From Deuterostichococcus epilithicus (Eukaryota; Chlorophyta; Trebouxiophyceae; Prasiolales; Stichococcaceae), in contig JAVTLE010000007.1 in assembly GCA_033439295.1 (NCBI GenBank), forward strand, positions 1,674,001 to 1,738,000: a DNA stretch of 64,000 nucleotides. Reading direction: 5' to 3'. The notes below the pieces were generated by a model. The model did not search any database. It was not told the DNA's origin and saw only the letters and a program-made list of their open reading frames with translations. This document shows positions 54,835 through 64,000 of the stretch, piece by piece. How positions within the stretch are numbered: position 1 is the stretch's first letter; every line of letters starts with the position of its first letter. The position numbers were made by a program, and so were the translations under genes.

Positions 54835-57535
54835 TCAAAGTTCGACGTTTGGTGGCTCGGTTTGTGAAGCCGGCTTCAATTTCGAAGCGGCACTGAACGC
54901 TGCTGATATGCCCTGTTTGGCCTTGCTGAACAGCGGCGCAGCCACAGCAGCTGTCTTCTCCAGCGCGCTCTGCACATCACAACATGGACATTCATCAGGC
55001 CTTTCACTTGTCATCTCATCACCAAGCTGCATCACGAACAACTATGTTTTTTAACTGCTAGAGATCAGCATCCGCTATACACAAACGACAAGGGCTGTGC
55101 ATCATCACACTGATGACCTCTGCTCGCACACTTGCGCACAGCTCCGACACACTCCTGACTCAACAACGCTACCAAGCTAAGGGAATAACAGCAACACACG
55201 CCCTGCTGCAGTTGCACGGGGTGCGGGCTCACCTGAGAGGCGTCCGCCATGCGCTGCTGCACATTTTGCAGCACACTAGCCGCGGTGGGTTTTGACGGCG
55301 GCCCGCTGTCCTCGTCCTCGTCCTCATCTTCATCCTCGTCGCCGCCACCACCGCCGCCGGCCATCGCCATCGCCTCCTCCCTGTTGAATAGCGACCCCTT
55401 CATCCCCGTGCCCTGTGCGCACACAGACGGCGCGTGGAGGTGGGGCTACCTCATGTGTGCCCAGCAGACGAACTGGAACTCGGTAACTCTGCAATGGCAA
55501 CAAGCTGGGAGGCGGCTGCAGACCGCTGCTGGCTGCCGGCTTGTTCCCTTGCCGCTGCCTCTTTGCCAGCATGTCATAGGAGCAGCACGTCATAGGGCAG
55601 CACGTCATAGGAGCGGCACGTCATGATAGCAGCCAAAGACTTGAAGCTTGGCAAGACCCTACTTCCTGGCCGTGCGGCTGCCACTCAAACGCAGTTCCGC
55701 CAACGAAGCGATGACACTGCGGTGCGGAAGATTACGATCGGGGCTCCTTCACGACTGCGGGAAGGGCCGGTGCAATACCTGCATGCTGGCCATCATGCGC
55801 TGCATGTCCAGCTCCTTCTTGTCCACCATCTTGAAGGGCGGCCCCGGCTTGCGCCCCGCCGGCAGCTTTGGCGCCGGCCTGCTGCACGCCGACGTCTCCT
55901 CCCGGCACAGCCACTTGGTGACCGTCTGACGCCCGGCGTCACCCTGCGACATTCAGGTTCGCGCCGTTGGTGTTGACAGCAGACAGGGGCTGGGCTTCCC
56001 GACCCCAGGATCCAGCGGCGGCTGCTCTGCGTCCACCACAGATTCGCAGTGAGCCCTTGGCGCCGGAGCCCAGGCTCGCAGCTGGAGCTCGGCACCTCCA
56101 CCCTCCGCGGCAGCTGCAGCCCACGTTGCAGAGGTGCCGCGAGGCACCTCTGCCGCCGCCGCGGCTTGTCCAGGACAGCAAGCCGGGCGTCTGCACTGTC
56201 GCCTCTTTCGCCGCGCCGCTAGCAGCTGCTCAGGAGTCAAGCGCCTTTCGAAGTAGCTGCCCCAGGTCGAAATGCGCCGACCCCTCCACAGCGACAACTC
56301 CCAAGCTTCGTCCCTACACTCTTTCACTGCAGCAGCACAGGAGTGGCCTGCCTTCCACAGCAGCTCTCCCAGATCGGTGTCTCGGTCGCCCAGCACCTCC
56401 TCCGCCGCCTTCGCAATGGTCTTGCACTCCGACCCGCACACACCCGGCTCCGGCTGCTCCACCAGTTCCAGCCTGCCGCCCTTCTCCACCTGTCATGCCA
56501 TGAGGGGTGTGAGGCTGGTATGGCGTTGACAGGGAAATGTAGGCTAAACTTTTTAGATGCACTCCGACCCGCGCACGCCCGGCTCCGGTTGCTCGACCAG
56601 CTCCAGCCTGCCGCCCTTCTCCACCTGCCGCCCATTGTTGTTTTTCGAAAGGGATCCATAGTTGGTGCTTTTGGCTCAAGGGACAGCGCTGCCGCCAGTA
56701 GGCGTTCAAAACGCGGGCTACAAGTTGCAGTTGGAGAGTCTGCTGGATTTGACAGCCCAACGCCACGGCCAGCGGCTGCTTGTTACCGCGCCGTCCGGTG
56801 CATCACACGCTACCCCTGACAACTGCATTGACCGCAGCACAGGCAGGTGCACATGCTAGGCATCGACAGCATGGTGACCATCCCGGCCGGTCTGATGAGT
56901 AATGGTTGCGCCCAGCATGTGTGTCTGGTGACGCACCAGGTCAATCTTGGTGATCCATTCGCCCTCCGGCGCCACGGGATCGGTGAGCTTCTCGATCGTC
57001 TCCAGGATCGCGATCTCACTCAGCTGCGCGTCGGCCAAGCGCCGAATCACTAGCAAGCCTTTGTACGTGCAGGGCCAGGCAGCGGGCGAGGGTTGACGTC
57101 AGTCACGAAAACTTGAAAATTGGTAATGACCAGCAGCCAACAGCAAGAACAGCGACACACAATGTTGTTGCTTGTGTTGCATAACACAAGCGATGACGAA
57201 CATCATCAAGGCACACGACGAGGGGAATGGGGGTGTGCCCAACTCCAACGCACCTTCTTGCCGGGCCTGACGTCATCCCGCAGCGCCTTGATCTGCCTGT
57301 GCGCATTCTTCGCGAGAGCCTCGCAGACCCCACACCTGTGCATCCGGAATGCGGCATTTCGCAGGCCTGATTGGTTGAAGACTTGAAGTGCGGGTCGCTC
57401 AATCCTGTGCAGCATTGCGCGCCTGATGTATGGGATGTCACTGCGCACAGCTCGCTCATCTGCCCCAGGGAGAGTGTAGCCCGTCGACACGGCGAGGAAG
57501 CCCAGTGCAGCGACTGCGGTTGTAAATGCTCTCAT
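54835..57535 (-). CDS. TLR4-regulator/MIR-interacting MSAP (canopy-like) ER protein
   Basis: A secretory-pathway protein of the saposin-like canopy family, thought to act as an ER folding co-factor. ATG 57535 begins a hydrophobic leader (MRAFTTAVAALGFLAVSTGY), consistent with a signal peptide. Then come CGVCEALAKNAHRQIKALRD, LSEIAILETIEKLTDPVAPE with WITKIDL, VEKGGRLELVEQPEPGVCGS with ECKTIAKAAEEVLGDRDTDL then GELLWK, WLCREETSACSRPAPKLPAG followed by PGPPFKMVDKKELDMQRMMA, an exon GTGMKGSLFNREEAMAMAG with an Asp/Glu run, and a C-terminal exon ending PPNVEL at 54835. Cys pairs and the PGPPF..KKELDMQRMM block fit the plant members. The intron at 56351-55944 reads best as GC-AG. A 48-base copy of an exon start lies at 56577-56624. 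No KDEL-type signal is seen; retention may rely on partners. Confidence 0.83.
55309..55340. repeat. Asp/Glu codon microsatellite
   Basis: Imperfect GTCCTC/ATCCTC units on the plus strand encode an alternating Asp-Glu run in the ER protein. Family members commonly have an acidic stretch here. Confidence 0.8.
55568..55625. repeat. Short repeat containing GCACGTCATAG
   Basis: Three to four imperfect units of GCACGTCATAGGAGC lie in an intron of the ER protein gene. The CACGTCA core resembles bZIP/CRE-type sites, but location inside an intron and tandem origin suggest simple slippage. Confidence 0.7.
56427..56624 (-). repeat. Tandem cassette-exon duplication in ER protein gene
   Basis: The true exon starts at 56489 (VEKGGRLELVEQPEPGVCGS). 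A near-identical copy starts 135 bases upstream in gene sense at 56624. In the copy the GVC codons read GVR and create a donor-like GGC/GTGCGC at 56577, so a 48-base exon (56624-56577) is bounded by an acceptor (GGCGGCAG) and a donor. It is in phase 0 with the true exon and could add 16 residues in frame. Confidence 0.88.
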
Positions 57536-58871
57536 GCTGCTCCAGCTGACAACAGACTGTCCAACTGATCCGACGGCTGATGTCGGTAACCGAACAAGAC
57601 TCGTCTGGGAAGACCAGTGCGCCCTCCTTCAGCGCATATACGACACGCGGTGGCAAGCACACTTGCTTGATGAGGTTGTAAAACATACCGCAAACGTTTG
57701 CATGTCGCATCATGACGCTTCGAGAACCCCTGGGGCTTTGCCGTGATTAATCCGGCGGCGATTGCATGAGCAGCAACTAGCGTGCTTACCTGTAGCAACG
57801 GAGATATACACTGAAGCGCAGGCAGGTGGAACGCAACAATCAAGTGTGGTCGGCCAGGCAAGCACACAATCATCGAATGCACCGAATTAGAGGAAGCGCC
57901 TGAATCGAGGGGTACTGTGTGCGCGCAAGGCGGCGGCTGCGAAAGTTCACAACAACGGAGACGAGCTCAAAGCGCAGGCGGCTGCAACATGTCAAGCAGA
58001 TGTTGAGCCATCGGATGTGATGCGGGCGAGCAGGGCGCCTTGGTATCAGGCTTGCTGCCCCATGCGAGGCGGCGGAGGTGCTGGTACACCTGCAGGCAGC
58101 CCCAGGATCCGCCAAGGAGCGCTGAAATTCTAATTTTTGGCATGTCTCTTATAGAGAAGGCCTGCAAGTCCCTCTGAGACTCCAAGCATGAGTGCTGAAC
58201 CTGTGGTCCAGGTTTCCGGTCATTACAACATGTAATAGGCGAGATTGGAATAGGCGCATTCAAGACACAGCACGGGAGCGTTCCCAGGCGCCGAGCGAAT
58301 GCTGAAAACTGAGGAAGATTCTGATCCCACCCTGATCGCATAAATCTGTCGCACATGGAGCTCCAATCTCCGCTCCAGCAAGGCAACTCGCTGGAGGGTG
58401 GCATGCACGCGCAGCTGCAGCCTGGAGCACTGGCAGATAATGAAACATTGTATTGCTGAGGCCAGAGACGGAAAACCAATGCAAACTCAGCGGCTGAGGG
58501 TCCGACGTCAAGCATCATCGGTCGCTGAGGTACTGAAATCTAACGAAGGGGTTTGTTTGGCGGCCCCGCACAGGGCCACCTTGCCGGCGGGCTTGCATGC
58601 CGTGCCTCGCGGGGTGCTGAAGGACACTGCTCGGTCGCGCAGCCAGTGCAGGATGCGAGCGGCTCAGAGCGGCATCAAAGTCTCCAATGACGTGGCGAAG
58701 GAATATTGGCTGAAACTGCTCAACGATCTCCCGGCTGGCAATGATCTGCTGGCTGCAGGGCGCCCCTCGAGGCCCAGCGGCGCTCTGGGCGCCGCTTCTA
58801 CTCGGAGTGGGTGACTTGAGGGGGACGGCGGAGGCCGCCTTGGTCGCTCGCCTTGGTCGCATATGTAGTGT
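57536..58871. other. Interval between GATA gene and ER-protein gene
   Basis: About 1.3 kb lies between two minus-strand genes. It must hold the ER-protein promoter and the GATA-gene 3' UTR. Two weak coding hints exist: a minus-strand frame ending at 57967 whose last exon-like part (from CAG/GTG near 58090) reads VYQHLRRLAWGSKPDTKAP, and the plus-strand ORF at 58653-58814. Neither is convincing. Confidence 0.35.
58653..58814 (+). CDS. Unrecognised small ORF (54 codons)
   Basis: ATG 58653 follows an acceptor-like CAGTGCAG and encodes MRAAQSGIKVSNDVAKEYWL, then KLLNDLPAGNDLLAAGRPS, ending at 58814. The first 20 residues faintly resemble the start of actin-depolymerising-factor-homology proteins, but no continuing exon is found and the ORF overlaps the expected 3' UTR of the GATA gene on the other strand. 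It may be chance. Confidence 0.15.
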   Translation: MRAAQSGIKVSNDVAKEYWLKLLNDLPAGNDLLAAGRPSRPSGALGAASTRSG

Positions 58872-61800
58872 TTATTCTGCCGGCTTTGGCTGCGGCGGGG
58901 CGGCGGCGGCGGCCTTCTTGTCGCTCTTAGCCAGCTGGCGGTAGCGCCGCAGGCCGCATGCATTGCACAGCAGCTGCCCGCCGGCGCGCCGCCAGGTGGG
59001 CGTGTCTGTCTCGCCGCACGCAGCGCACACCTGCGGCCAGCAACTGGACCGGGTCGCATGCTGCGCTGCACCATGTTGCTGGGGCAGGCAGCCAGAAGCT
59101 GCCCGTCCCTTTTGCTTACATGACCCCTGGCACAGCAATCTGCACCCTGACTCAGATCGACCATGGACCTGCCCCCAGGGTTTGCCAGCAGAAGGGGCGG
59201 CAGACCGCACTGGAGCGCTGGACGGCAGGCGTCAGGAACCCACTCACCTGGGAGTTTGCATGGGCCACCCTGCAAACAGTGACTGCGACAGTTCTTGCAT
59301 GCTGGTGCGCACCTGGCTCGTGTCGCGGGGGCTGCCGCCCTGACTGGCCGCCTTGCCGCGCTGCTCCAGGTTGGCAGATGCTGCGCGCTTCCTGTTGGCG
59401 GCAGCAATGACGGCTTCCGTGTCTGAGTTCAGGCGGCCGCCGCCCATATCCGGCGCCGAGCGCGACCAGCCCTGTAGGAATACACAGGAGAAGATTTGAA
59501 ACGTGCGCATTGGGCCAGCTGAGCGTCTGGCGCATTGTGCAGAGGCTGTGCACCGGACACTGCCCGAAGCTGCCGAAGCTGCCACGGATACGAACAGCGG
59601 GGAGAATCCTAGCCGACTGTGTACGAGACAGGAAGCGTGATGAGGAGAGCTGCAAGGCTGTTTGAAAAGGCTTCCGCACCAGGGTGGAGGAGGCAAACAT
59701 GGAGGCAGGGCAGGCCGCGTGCTGGGCGAAGGTCGAGGGAGCAGGCTGGCGCTGCAGCCCGCTGCTGCACAGTGATGGGTCTGTAGCGTTCAGTTGGCCG
59801 GCGCCCTGCGAGTTTTAGATGCAAGCTGCGTCAGCAAGGCCGCAATTCACGTGAGACCCATTCGTACACTTGTGGGGACGCCAGAAGCTGCAATGCAGCC
59901 CAACAACGCTGCAGCACTGCTGCTGCGGCGCACGCGCCACGCCGCCAACAGGCATGCAAGCTCGGGTGCCAAAGTGTTAGCACCTCCCACTACAGAGGGA
60001 GTGCTCGCCTGCGAAAGCTGGGGGTTGGCAAGCGGGAAGCCGCTGGCGCCGCGGCCGGGACGCGGCTGCACCGCCTGGAAGCCGCCGCTGCCGGGTTGCG
60101 GCGCGTGCAGCAGCCGTGCCAACTGCTCCTGCTGCAGCCGCCCAGCCTGCAGCCGCTCGGCATGCATCGCCTGCAGCTGCTGCTGCTGCCGTTGCTGCTC
60201 GGTGAGCCACTTCATAGGGCCAACCGGCGGGGCATCGGCGCCGAAGCTGGGCCGCGGGGCAACGGCCTGCGGGGGGTCAAAGCCCCCGGCCAGGAACGGC
60301 TGGGAGGCTCCCGGAGCGCTGGCGGCGGAGAACGCCGCAGCCCAGCCGGCCTGCTGGGTGGCCAAGTACTGCAGGGGGTCCAGCCCCGGCGGCGGCAGCG
60401 ACCGCGGGACGCCGCCGCCGCCACCGCCGGTGCTGCTGCCGCCACCGCCGTCGCCGCCGCCACTGCGCAGCGGCACCGCCTGGGCCTCCTGCCACATCTG
60501 CATAACGGACTGCACGGCGGCGGTGCGGCCCTGCTGCGCCGCGCTCAGGTACGCCATTGCAGCGTTGTGCTGCAGGGTCTCCTGCTGCTCCGCGGCCTGC
60601 TGCAGGGCCTCCTGCGCCGCCGCCTGCTGCATGAGCGCCGCCTGTTGCGCGGCTGCCGCGGCGCGCTGCTGCCACTGCACTGCCTGCTGCGCCGCCGCCT
60701 GCTGCTGGACCGCGTGCAGCGCCCGCCTCTCCGCCGCCTGCTGCGCCTGCTGCTGCTGAGCACGGTCCAGCTGCCACTGCGCCGCGAGCACCTCAAGGCT
60801 GCCAGGCATGCCGCCCAAGTCCAGGCCCACCGCATGTTCCCCGCCGCGTCGCACTGATGCGACTGTCATGGAAGCAGCCAGCGTCGGAGGCGGCAAGGGC
60901 CTGCCCATGAGAGACATACCTTAGTCTCAGCAGAGTCACTAGAAATACATTGCATCTTAGACATAGATTTAAGGGTGTGTGTTCCAGAACCTTGCCACGG
61001 GCAAACCCTGAGCCCGCGTTCAGCCCCTGAGGCCATATAGCTCATCATATCACGATGCATTACACTCGCCATGCTCCAGGAGACTGATACCGCGAGTTGC
61101 GGGACCATGCTGACCGAGCGCTATGTGAGAATGTGCACCAATTCAGACAACGGAGCTTGCGGAGAGGGGGAGGGAGTGCGTCATCACCTGGGAACAGAAG
61201 CAGGCATACGGAGGCATTCCGGCTGCGAGCTCCCGAGCAGGCTGCCCTGCGACGGGCTGCAAGCGCCCGCGCCGCTCATGCTGAGCATCAGGCCGCCGCC
61301 GCCGCCGCCCTGCTGCTGCTGCTGGGCCAGTATGATGCACAGCTCCGCGGAGCTGCTGCTGCTGGAAGGCAAGTTGTCTGCCGCCCCCGACCCCGCGGAT
61401 CCGCCGCTATGCAGGGCGGAGGCTCCGCCGCCCTGCAGCACGCAGCCGACGCTGGCTTCAGGGGAGGCGGTGCGCGGAGAGGCGGCCAGGCTGCCGGGCG
61501 CGCTGCCAAAGGTCCGCAGCCCCGGCGGCACCGCCCCGGAGCCGAGGCGGGACAACGGCGAGGAGGAGGGCTGCCACGCTGGCGGGCTGGAACCTGTGGA
61601 CCGCGCCGGGCGCACAACGCCGGGACGTATGGCCACTGGGCGCAGCACCGGGCTGTCTGTTGCGCCTACGGCGCCATGGGCGACGAAAGGGCGGCCGCCC
61701 TCGGGATTGGGCTGCGCGCCGCCGCCGCTGCCGGTGTCGGAGGATTGGGCGGGTGACGTGCCGGACGGTCGGCTCTCCGGCGGCGTGCGCGAGCGCTGCT

Positions 61801-62266
61801 GCAGCGGCGGCGGCAGCGGCGGTGGCGGCGGCGGCGGCACCTGCCATGCAGGCACCTCTGCTGCCTGATGCCAGCCAGACTCGGCTGGAGAGGGAAGCAG
61901 CCGATCGTTTCGTGGCTCTGCCTGCTGCGAGGTCACTTGTCTGAAGTGCTTAAGCTGCTGCAGCGTGCGGGGCTGCGGCGGCTCGGCCGGAGCCGTGCGA
62001 TCCCTGGCAACATCCCTGGCAAAATTTGCGAGCGCGCCGCTGGCCGACACGCTGCGCATGCTGACACTGGTGGACGCGAACTCGAACGAGGCTAGGCGCA
62101 GGCTGTCCTGGCCGCCGGACGGCAGTTGTTCGGCGGCAGGCGATCCCTCCCGTGGATCGTCAGGGGTGACTTCCTCGGCCGTTGCTGCCAAGGGCCCCGC
62201 GACGGTGGCTTCGTCGCCTGGCGCTGACTGTTGTCGGTCGGCGCCCGGCTGCTCATCGGGCTGCAT
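58872..62266 (-). CDS. GATA-type zinc-finger transcription factor, Gln-rich
   Basis: A nuclear regulator binding GATA motifs. ATG 62266 (MQPDEQPGADRQQ) opens a long Ser/Pro/Ala-rich exon to about 61192. An AG/G phase-2 junction (acceptor TCATGGGCAG near 60903) leads to a Gln/Ala-rich coiled region (LAAQWQLDRAQQQQAQQAA and on) with a Gly/Pro-rich part to about 60009. Then a basic exon GWSRSAPDMGGGRLNSDTEA with ANRKRAASANLEQRGKAAS, and the last exon with one finger: CAACGETDTPTWRRAGG, QLLCNACGLRRYRQLAK, stop at 58872. The finger is at the extreme C-terminus, and its spacing is CX2C-X16-CX2C, one residue shorter than the usual X17. The TPTWRR and LCNACGLR core is intact. The intron after the Gln-rich exon may be GC-AG (donor at 60008) or use a weak GT 12 bases on. 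Confidence 0.85.
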
Positions 62267-62965
62267 GTCATTGCCCGTGGCTGCCCGGTGCTGGACAGCG
62301 CACCTGGCAGGTTGCAAACATCAGTGGAGTTGTCGGAAAGCTGCTAGAAGCACAGCAGAAATGTATATGATGTGTAGATCGCGGCCAATTGTCAAGGGCT
62401 GCGCAGGAAGACGTGATGAGGGCAGCTATTGCACCTGGAAAACTGTCCCGCCCGCAACGCGTTTTGGGGCCGAACGCCCGTCCACGACCAGGCCGGCAGT
62501 TGTGCGGTCCTGGCGCAGCCCAGCACGAATAGTCGTCGACTGTGGCGCGATCGCACTCCAGGTACCGGGGCGGATAAGTTTGTTTCACGCGTTCGGCGTA
62601 AGTGACAAACGTCACAGATCTGTGACGTCAGTTACTAAGGCTAATTTCGCCATTAAATCGCCATTAAATCGTGGGCAGGGGGGATATTGCGTCTTCACGC
62701 ATACATGGTTGCAACCAATTGAAGAAGTGTATTTTCAATAGACACCTTGTGTCAGTACCGTTTCGGGTCCGGCAGCCTGCTGAAAGCCCCTGTGACTTCC
62801 CCCGGACCAGCCCTATGGGCATCCACGGCCGCATGTGCCGGTAGCGCTGCGCCGCATGACCAGCTGCGGCAGCTCCTCCGCTCGCGGCCGGACCAGAGAG
62901 CCACATGCTTCGGCCGCCGGTGGCAGTGCCGGCACCGCACGGCCTCTGCCAAAGACACTCTGGCG
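62267..62965. other. Interval between sphingosine kinase stop and GATA start
   Basis: About 700 bases lie between tandem minus-strand genes: kinase 3' UTR and GATA-gene promoter. Short direct repeats (CGCCATTAAAT twice near 62649-62670, and GTGACAAACGTCACAGATCT with dyad symmetry near 62602) are visible. No coding sequence is evident. Confidence 0.45.
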
Positions 62966-64000
62966 TCAGGCGACCAGCACGCGGCACAGCCCCGGGTGCA
63001 CCTGAGCGTACAGCCGCGTGTACGGCACCTTCTCGCCGTCCACCACCATCCACGTATCGCTGCTGACCGGCTCCATGGCCAGCGCCGTCACCTGCACACA
63101 TTCTCAACAAGGTGTGCCTGGCAGATAGAAAGAGGCTGTCACCATCCAGGTGTTGCTGCTGACCGGCTGCGTGGCCAGCGCAGTCCCGTATAACACCGCA
63201 AGAGCATGATCCTGGGGCAACATGAATGGGGGACCGCACATGCTGCGATAATGGCAGAGCGACCTTGTGGCAGTGCAGCCGGCCAGGCCCGACACGAGTG
63301 CTGGCCCCAGGCACAACAGCATTCCTTCCTCAGGGCATGGCACGCTTGCACGCAGGAGTGCCACTCTTGGCCCCGCGCCAGAACAAGCCTTCGATGTTAG
63401 TTGTCGCCCGATGAGCTGCAGACAAAATCATTCGGTTCGAACCAATGCCGGTACCTGGCGGTAGTTTAAAATTGGCAGATCCAGGTGGTCGCCGTTCTCG
63501 CTCTTGATCATGAACTGCAGCCCCTGGAAGCGCGATGCCTTGCCGGTTGAGATGACGTCCAGGCAGCCTGCGGGCACAGCAGTGTTTGAGGTTTTCCCCG
63601 GGGGAAGGGGGGGGGGGTGTGTGGTGTGCTGGTGACGGCCACAGACACAAGCATGCGGCAGCAGTCGTCACGTAATTGCAGCTTTTGAACTGCACCGCAT
63701 GCCCTGCGCTCGGGAAGAAGGCGTGGCTTCTGTTCGAAGAATTGCTTAGAGTTGTTACACACCTGTGGCGAGGCCGGAGCGGGGCGCGATGTGGTAGGTC
63801 ATGTCCAAGAACGGCAGAGCGCACGCGGCAAACAGCGTCACGTCCTCGCTGGGTTGCTGCTGCCAGCCCTGCGGCGCGGGGCAGACACCCAGGCGCCGTG
63901 AGCCGCATGTCGGGAACGCGGCAGGGTGTGCCCCCAGTGGCGGCGACAAAACCCTCAGCAGCGGCAGGTTGCATGCGGCAGGGTGCATGAGGCGTACGCG
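62966..64000 (-). CDS. Sphingosine/long-chain-base kinase, 3' part
   Basis: A lipid kinase that phosphorylates sphingoid bases, on ER or endosomal membranes. Only the C-terminal lobe of the DAGK-like fold is in the window. The exon at about 63870-63765 reads SEDVTLFAACALPFLDMTYH and IAPRSGLATG, the next (about 63564-63455) CLDVISTGKASRFQGLQFMI with GDHLDLPILNYRQ, and the last (63090-62966) VTALAMEPVSSDTWMVVDGE with KVPYTRLYAQVHPGLCRVLV, stop at 62966. The pattern 'M..D..LAP..GL..GCLDV', then a VDGE strand and a '.VHPGL.RVL' strand, is typical of sphingosine kinases. ATP-binding and catalytic motifs lie beyond the right edge. A partial copy of the last exon lies in the preceding intron at about 63143-63187. 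Confidence 0.8.
63046..63187 (-). repeat. Partial tandem exon duplication in sphingosine kinase
   Basis: The last exon (from 63090) has a copy of about 45 bases 96 bases upstream in gene sense (about 63143-63187). The copy reads TALATQPVSSNTWM against TALAMEPVSSDTWM in the exon, and ends at a donor-like ATG/GTGACA. Confidence 0.85.

Noticed and set aside
59794-60759. Plus-strand Cys-rich ORF (321 codons)
   Set aside because: Cys/Ala runs arise from the opposite strand of the Gln/Ala-coding exon of the GATA gene; not a genuine Cys-rich protein.
61184-62317. Separate gene for the Ser/Pro-rich minus exon
   Set aside because: A phase-2 AG/G junction to the acceptor near 60903 keeps frame into the Gln-rich exon, so a single GATA gene is simpler.
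63425-63445. GGTTCGAACC, tRNA B-box-like
   Set aside because: A palindrome in a kinase intron; no A-box or acceptor stem can be folded around it.

Overview
This window is nuclear DNA of a GC-rich, gene-dense, intron-rich photosynthetic eukaryote. The best fit is a chlorophyte green alga, probably a trebouxiophyte. The evidence is plant-type protein families (sugar-phosphate/nucleotide-sugar translocator, MATH-BTB, plant-like NSF and PI4K-alpha, a plant-type TLR4-regulator/canopy protein) together with short GC-rich introns that often start GTGCG and end in GCAG, and with CAG-repeat-coded Gln/Ala/Pro-rich stretches. Genes are broken into many small exons, so no single ORF equals a gene. I rebuilt genes by joining exon pieces that keep frame and match known families. 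Spans run from start codon to stop codon.

Layout, left to right: an unrecognised 3' gene end on + (to 928); a TPT-family sugar-phosphate translocator on - (1279-3707); SMG7/EST1-like NMD factor on + (4407-9984); a YAP/Pap1-like bZIP factor on - (11276-14770); a poorly resolved interval (14771-16726); Notchless NLE1 on - (16727-21105) head-to-head with N-terminal methyltransferase NTMT1 on + (21635-23605); a very long PI4-kinase alpha on - (24088-36591) head-to-head with NSF on + (37350-43238); a MATH-BTB protein on + (44219-48634); an NRAMP metal transporter on - (49554-53128) head-to-head with a tiny four-exon metallothionein on + (54000-54524); a TLR4-regulator/canopy-like ER protein on - (54835-57535); a GATA-finger Gln-rich factor on - (58872-62266); and the 3' end of a sphingosine/long-chain-base kinase on -, cut by the right edge (62966-64000).

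Functional themes: the head-to-head pairs make sense as pairs. They are ribosome assembly with ribosomal-protein N-terminal methylation (NLE1/NTMT1), phosphoinositide synthesis with vesicle fusion (PI4K/NSF), and metal uptake with metal buffering (NRAMP/metallothionein).

The least ordinary signals are in gene architecture. (1) At least six introns appear to be GC-AG, one of them forced by an invariant WD40 motif. (2) Four genes carry a partial tandem copy of one exon, complete with splice-site-like edges, at offsets of about 96-97 or 134-135 bases. (3) The metallothionein is assembled from exons of 47, 60, 23 and 38 bases and is invisible to ORF finding. (4) A MATH domain is split by a long Pro/Ala/Gln tract. 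Ambiguous bases (5319, 8186, 8924-8940, 11376, 26985-26986) mark weak assembly spots; the run at 8924-8940 breaks the SMG7 frame.
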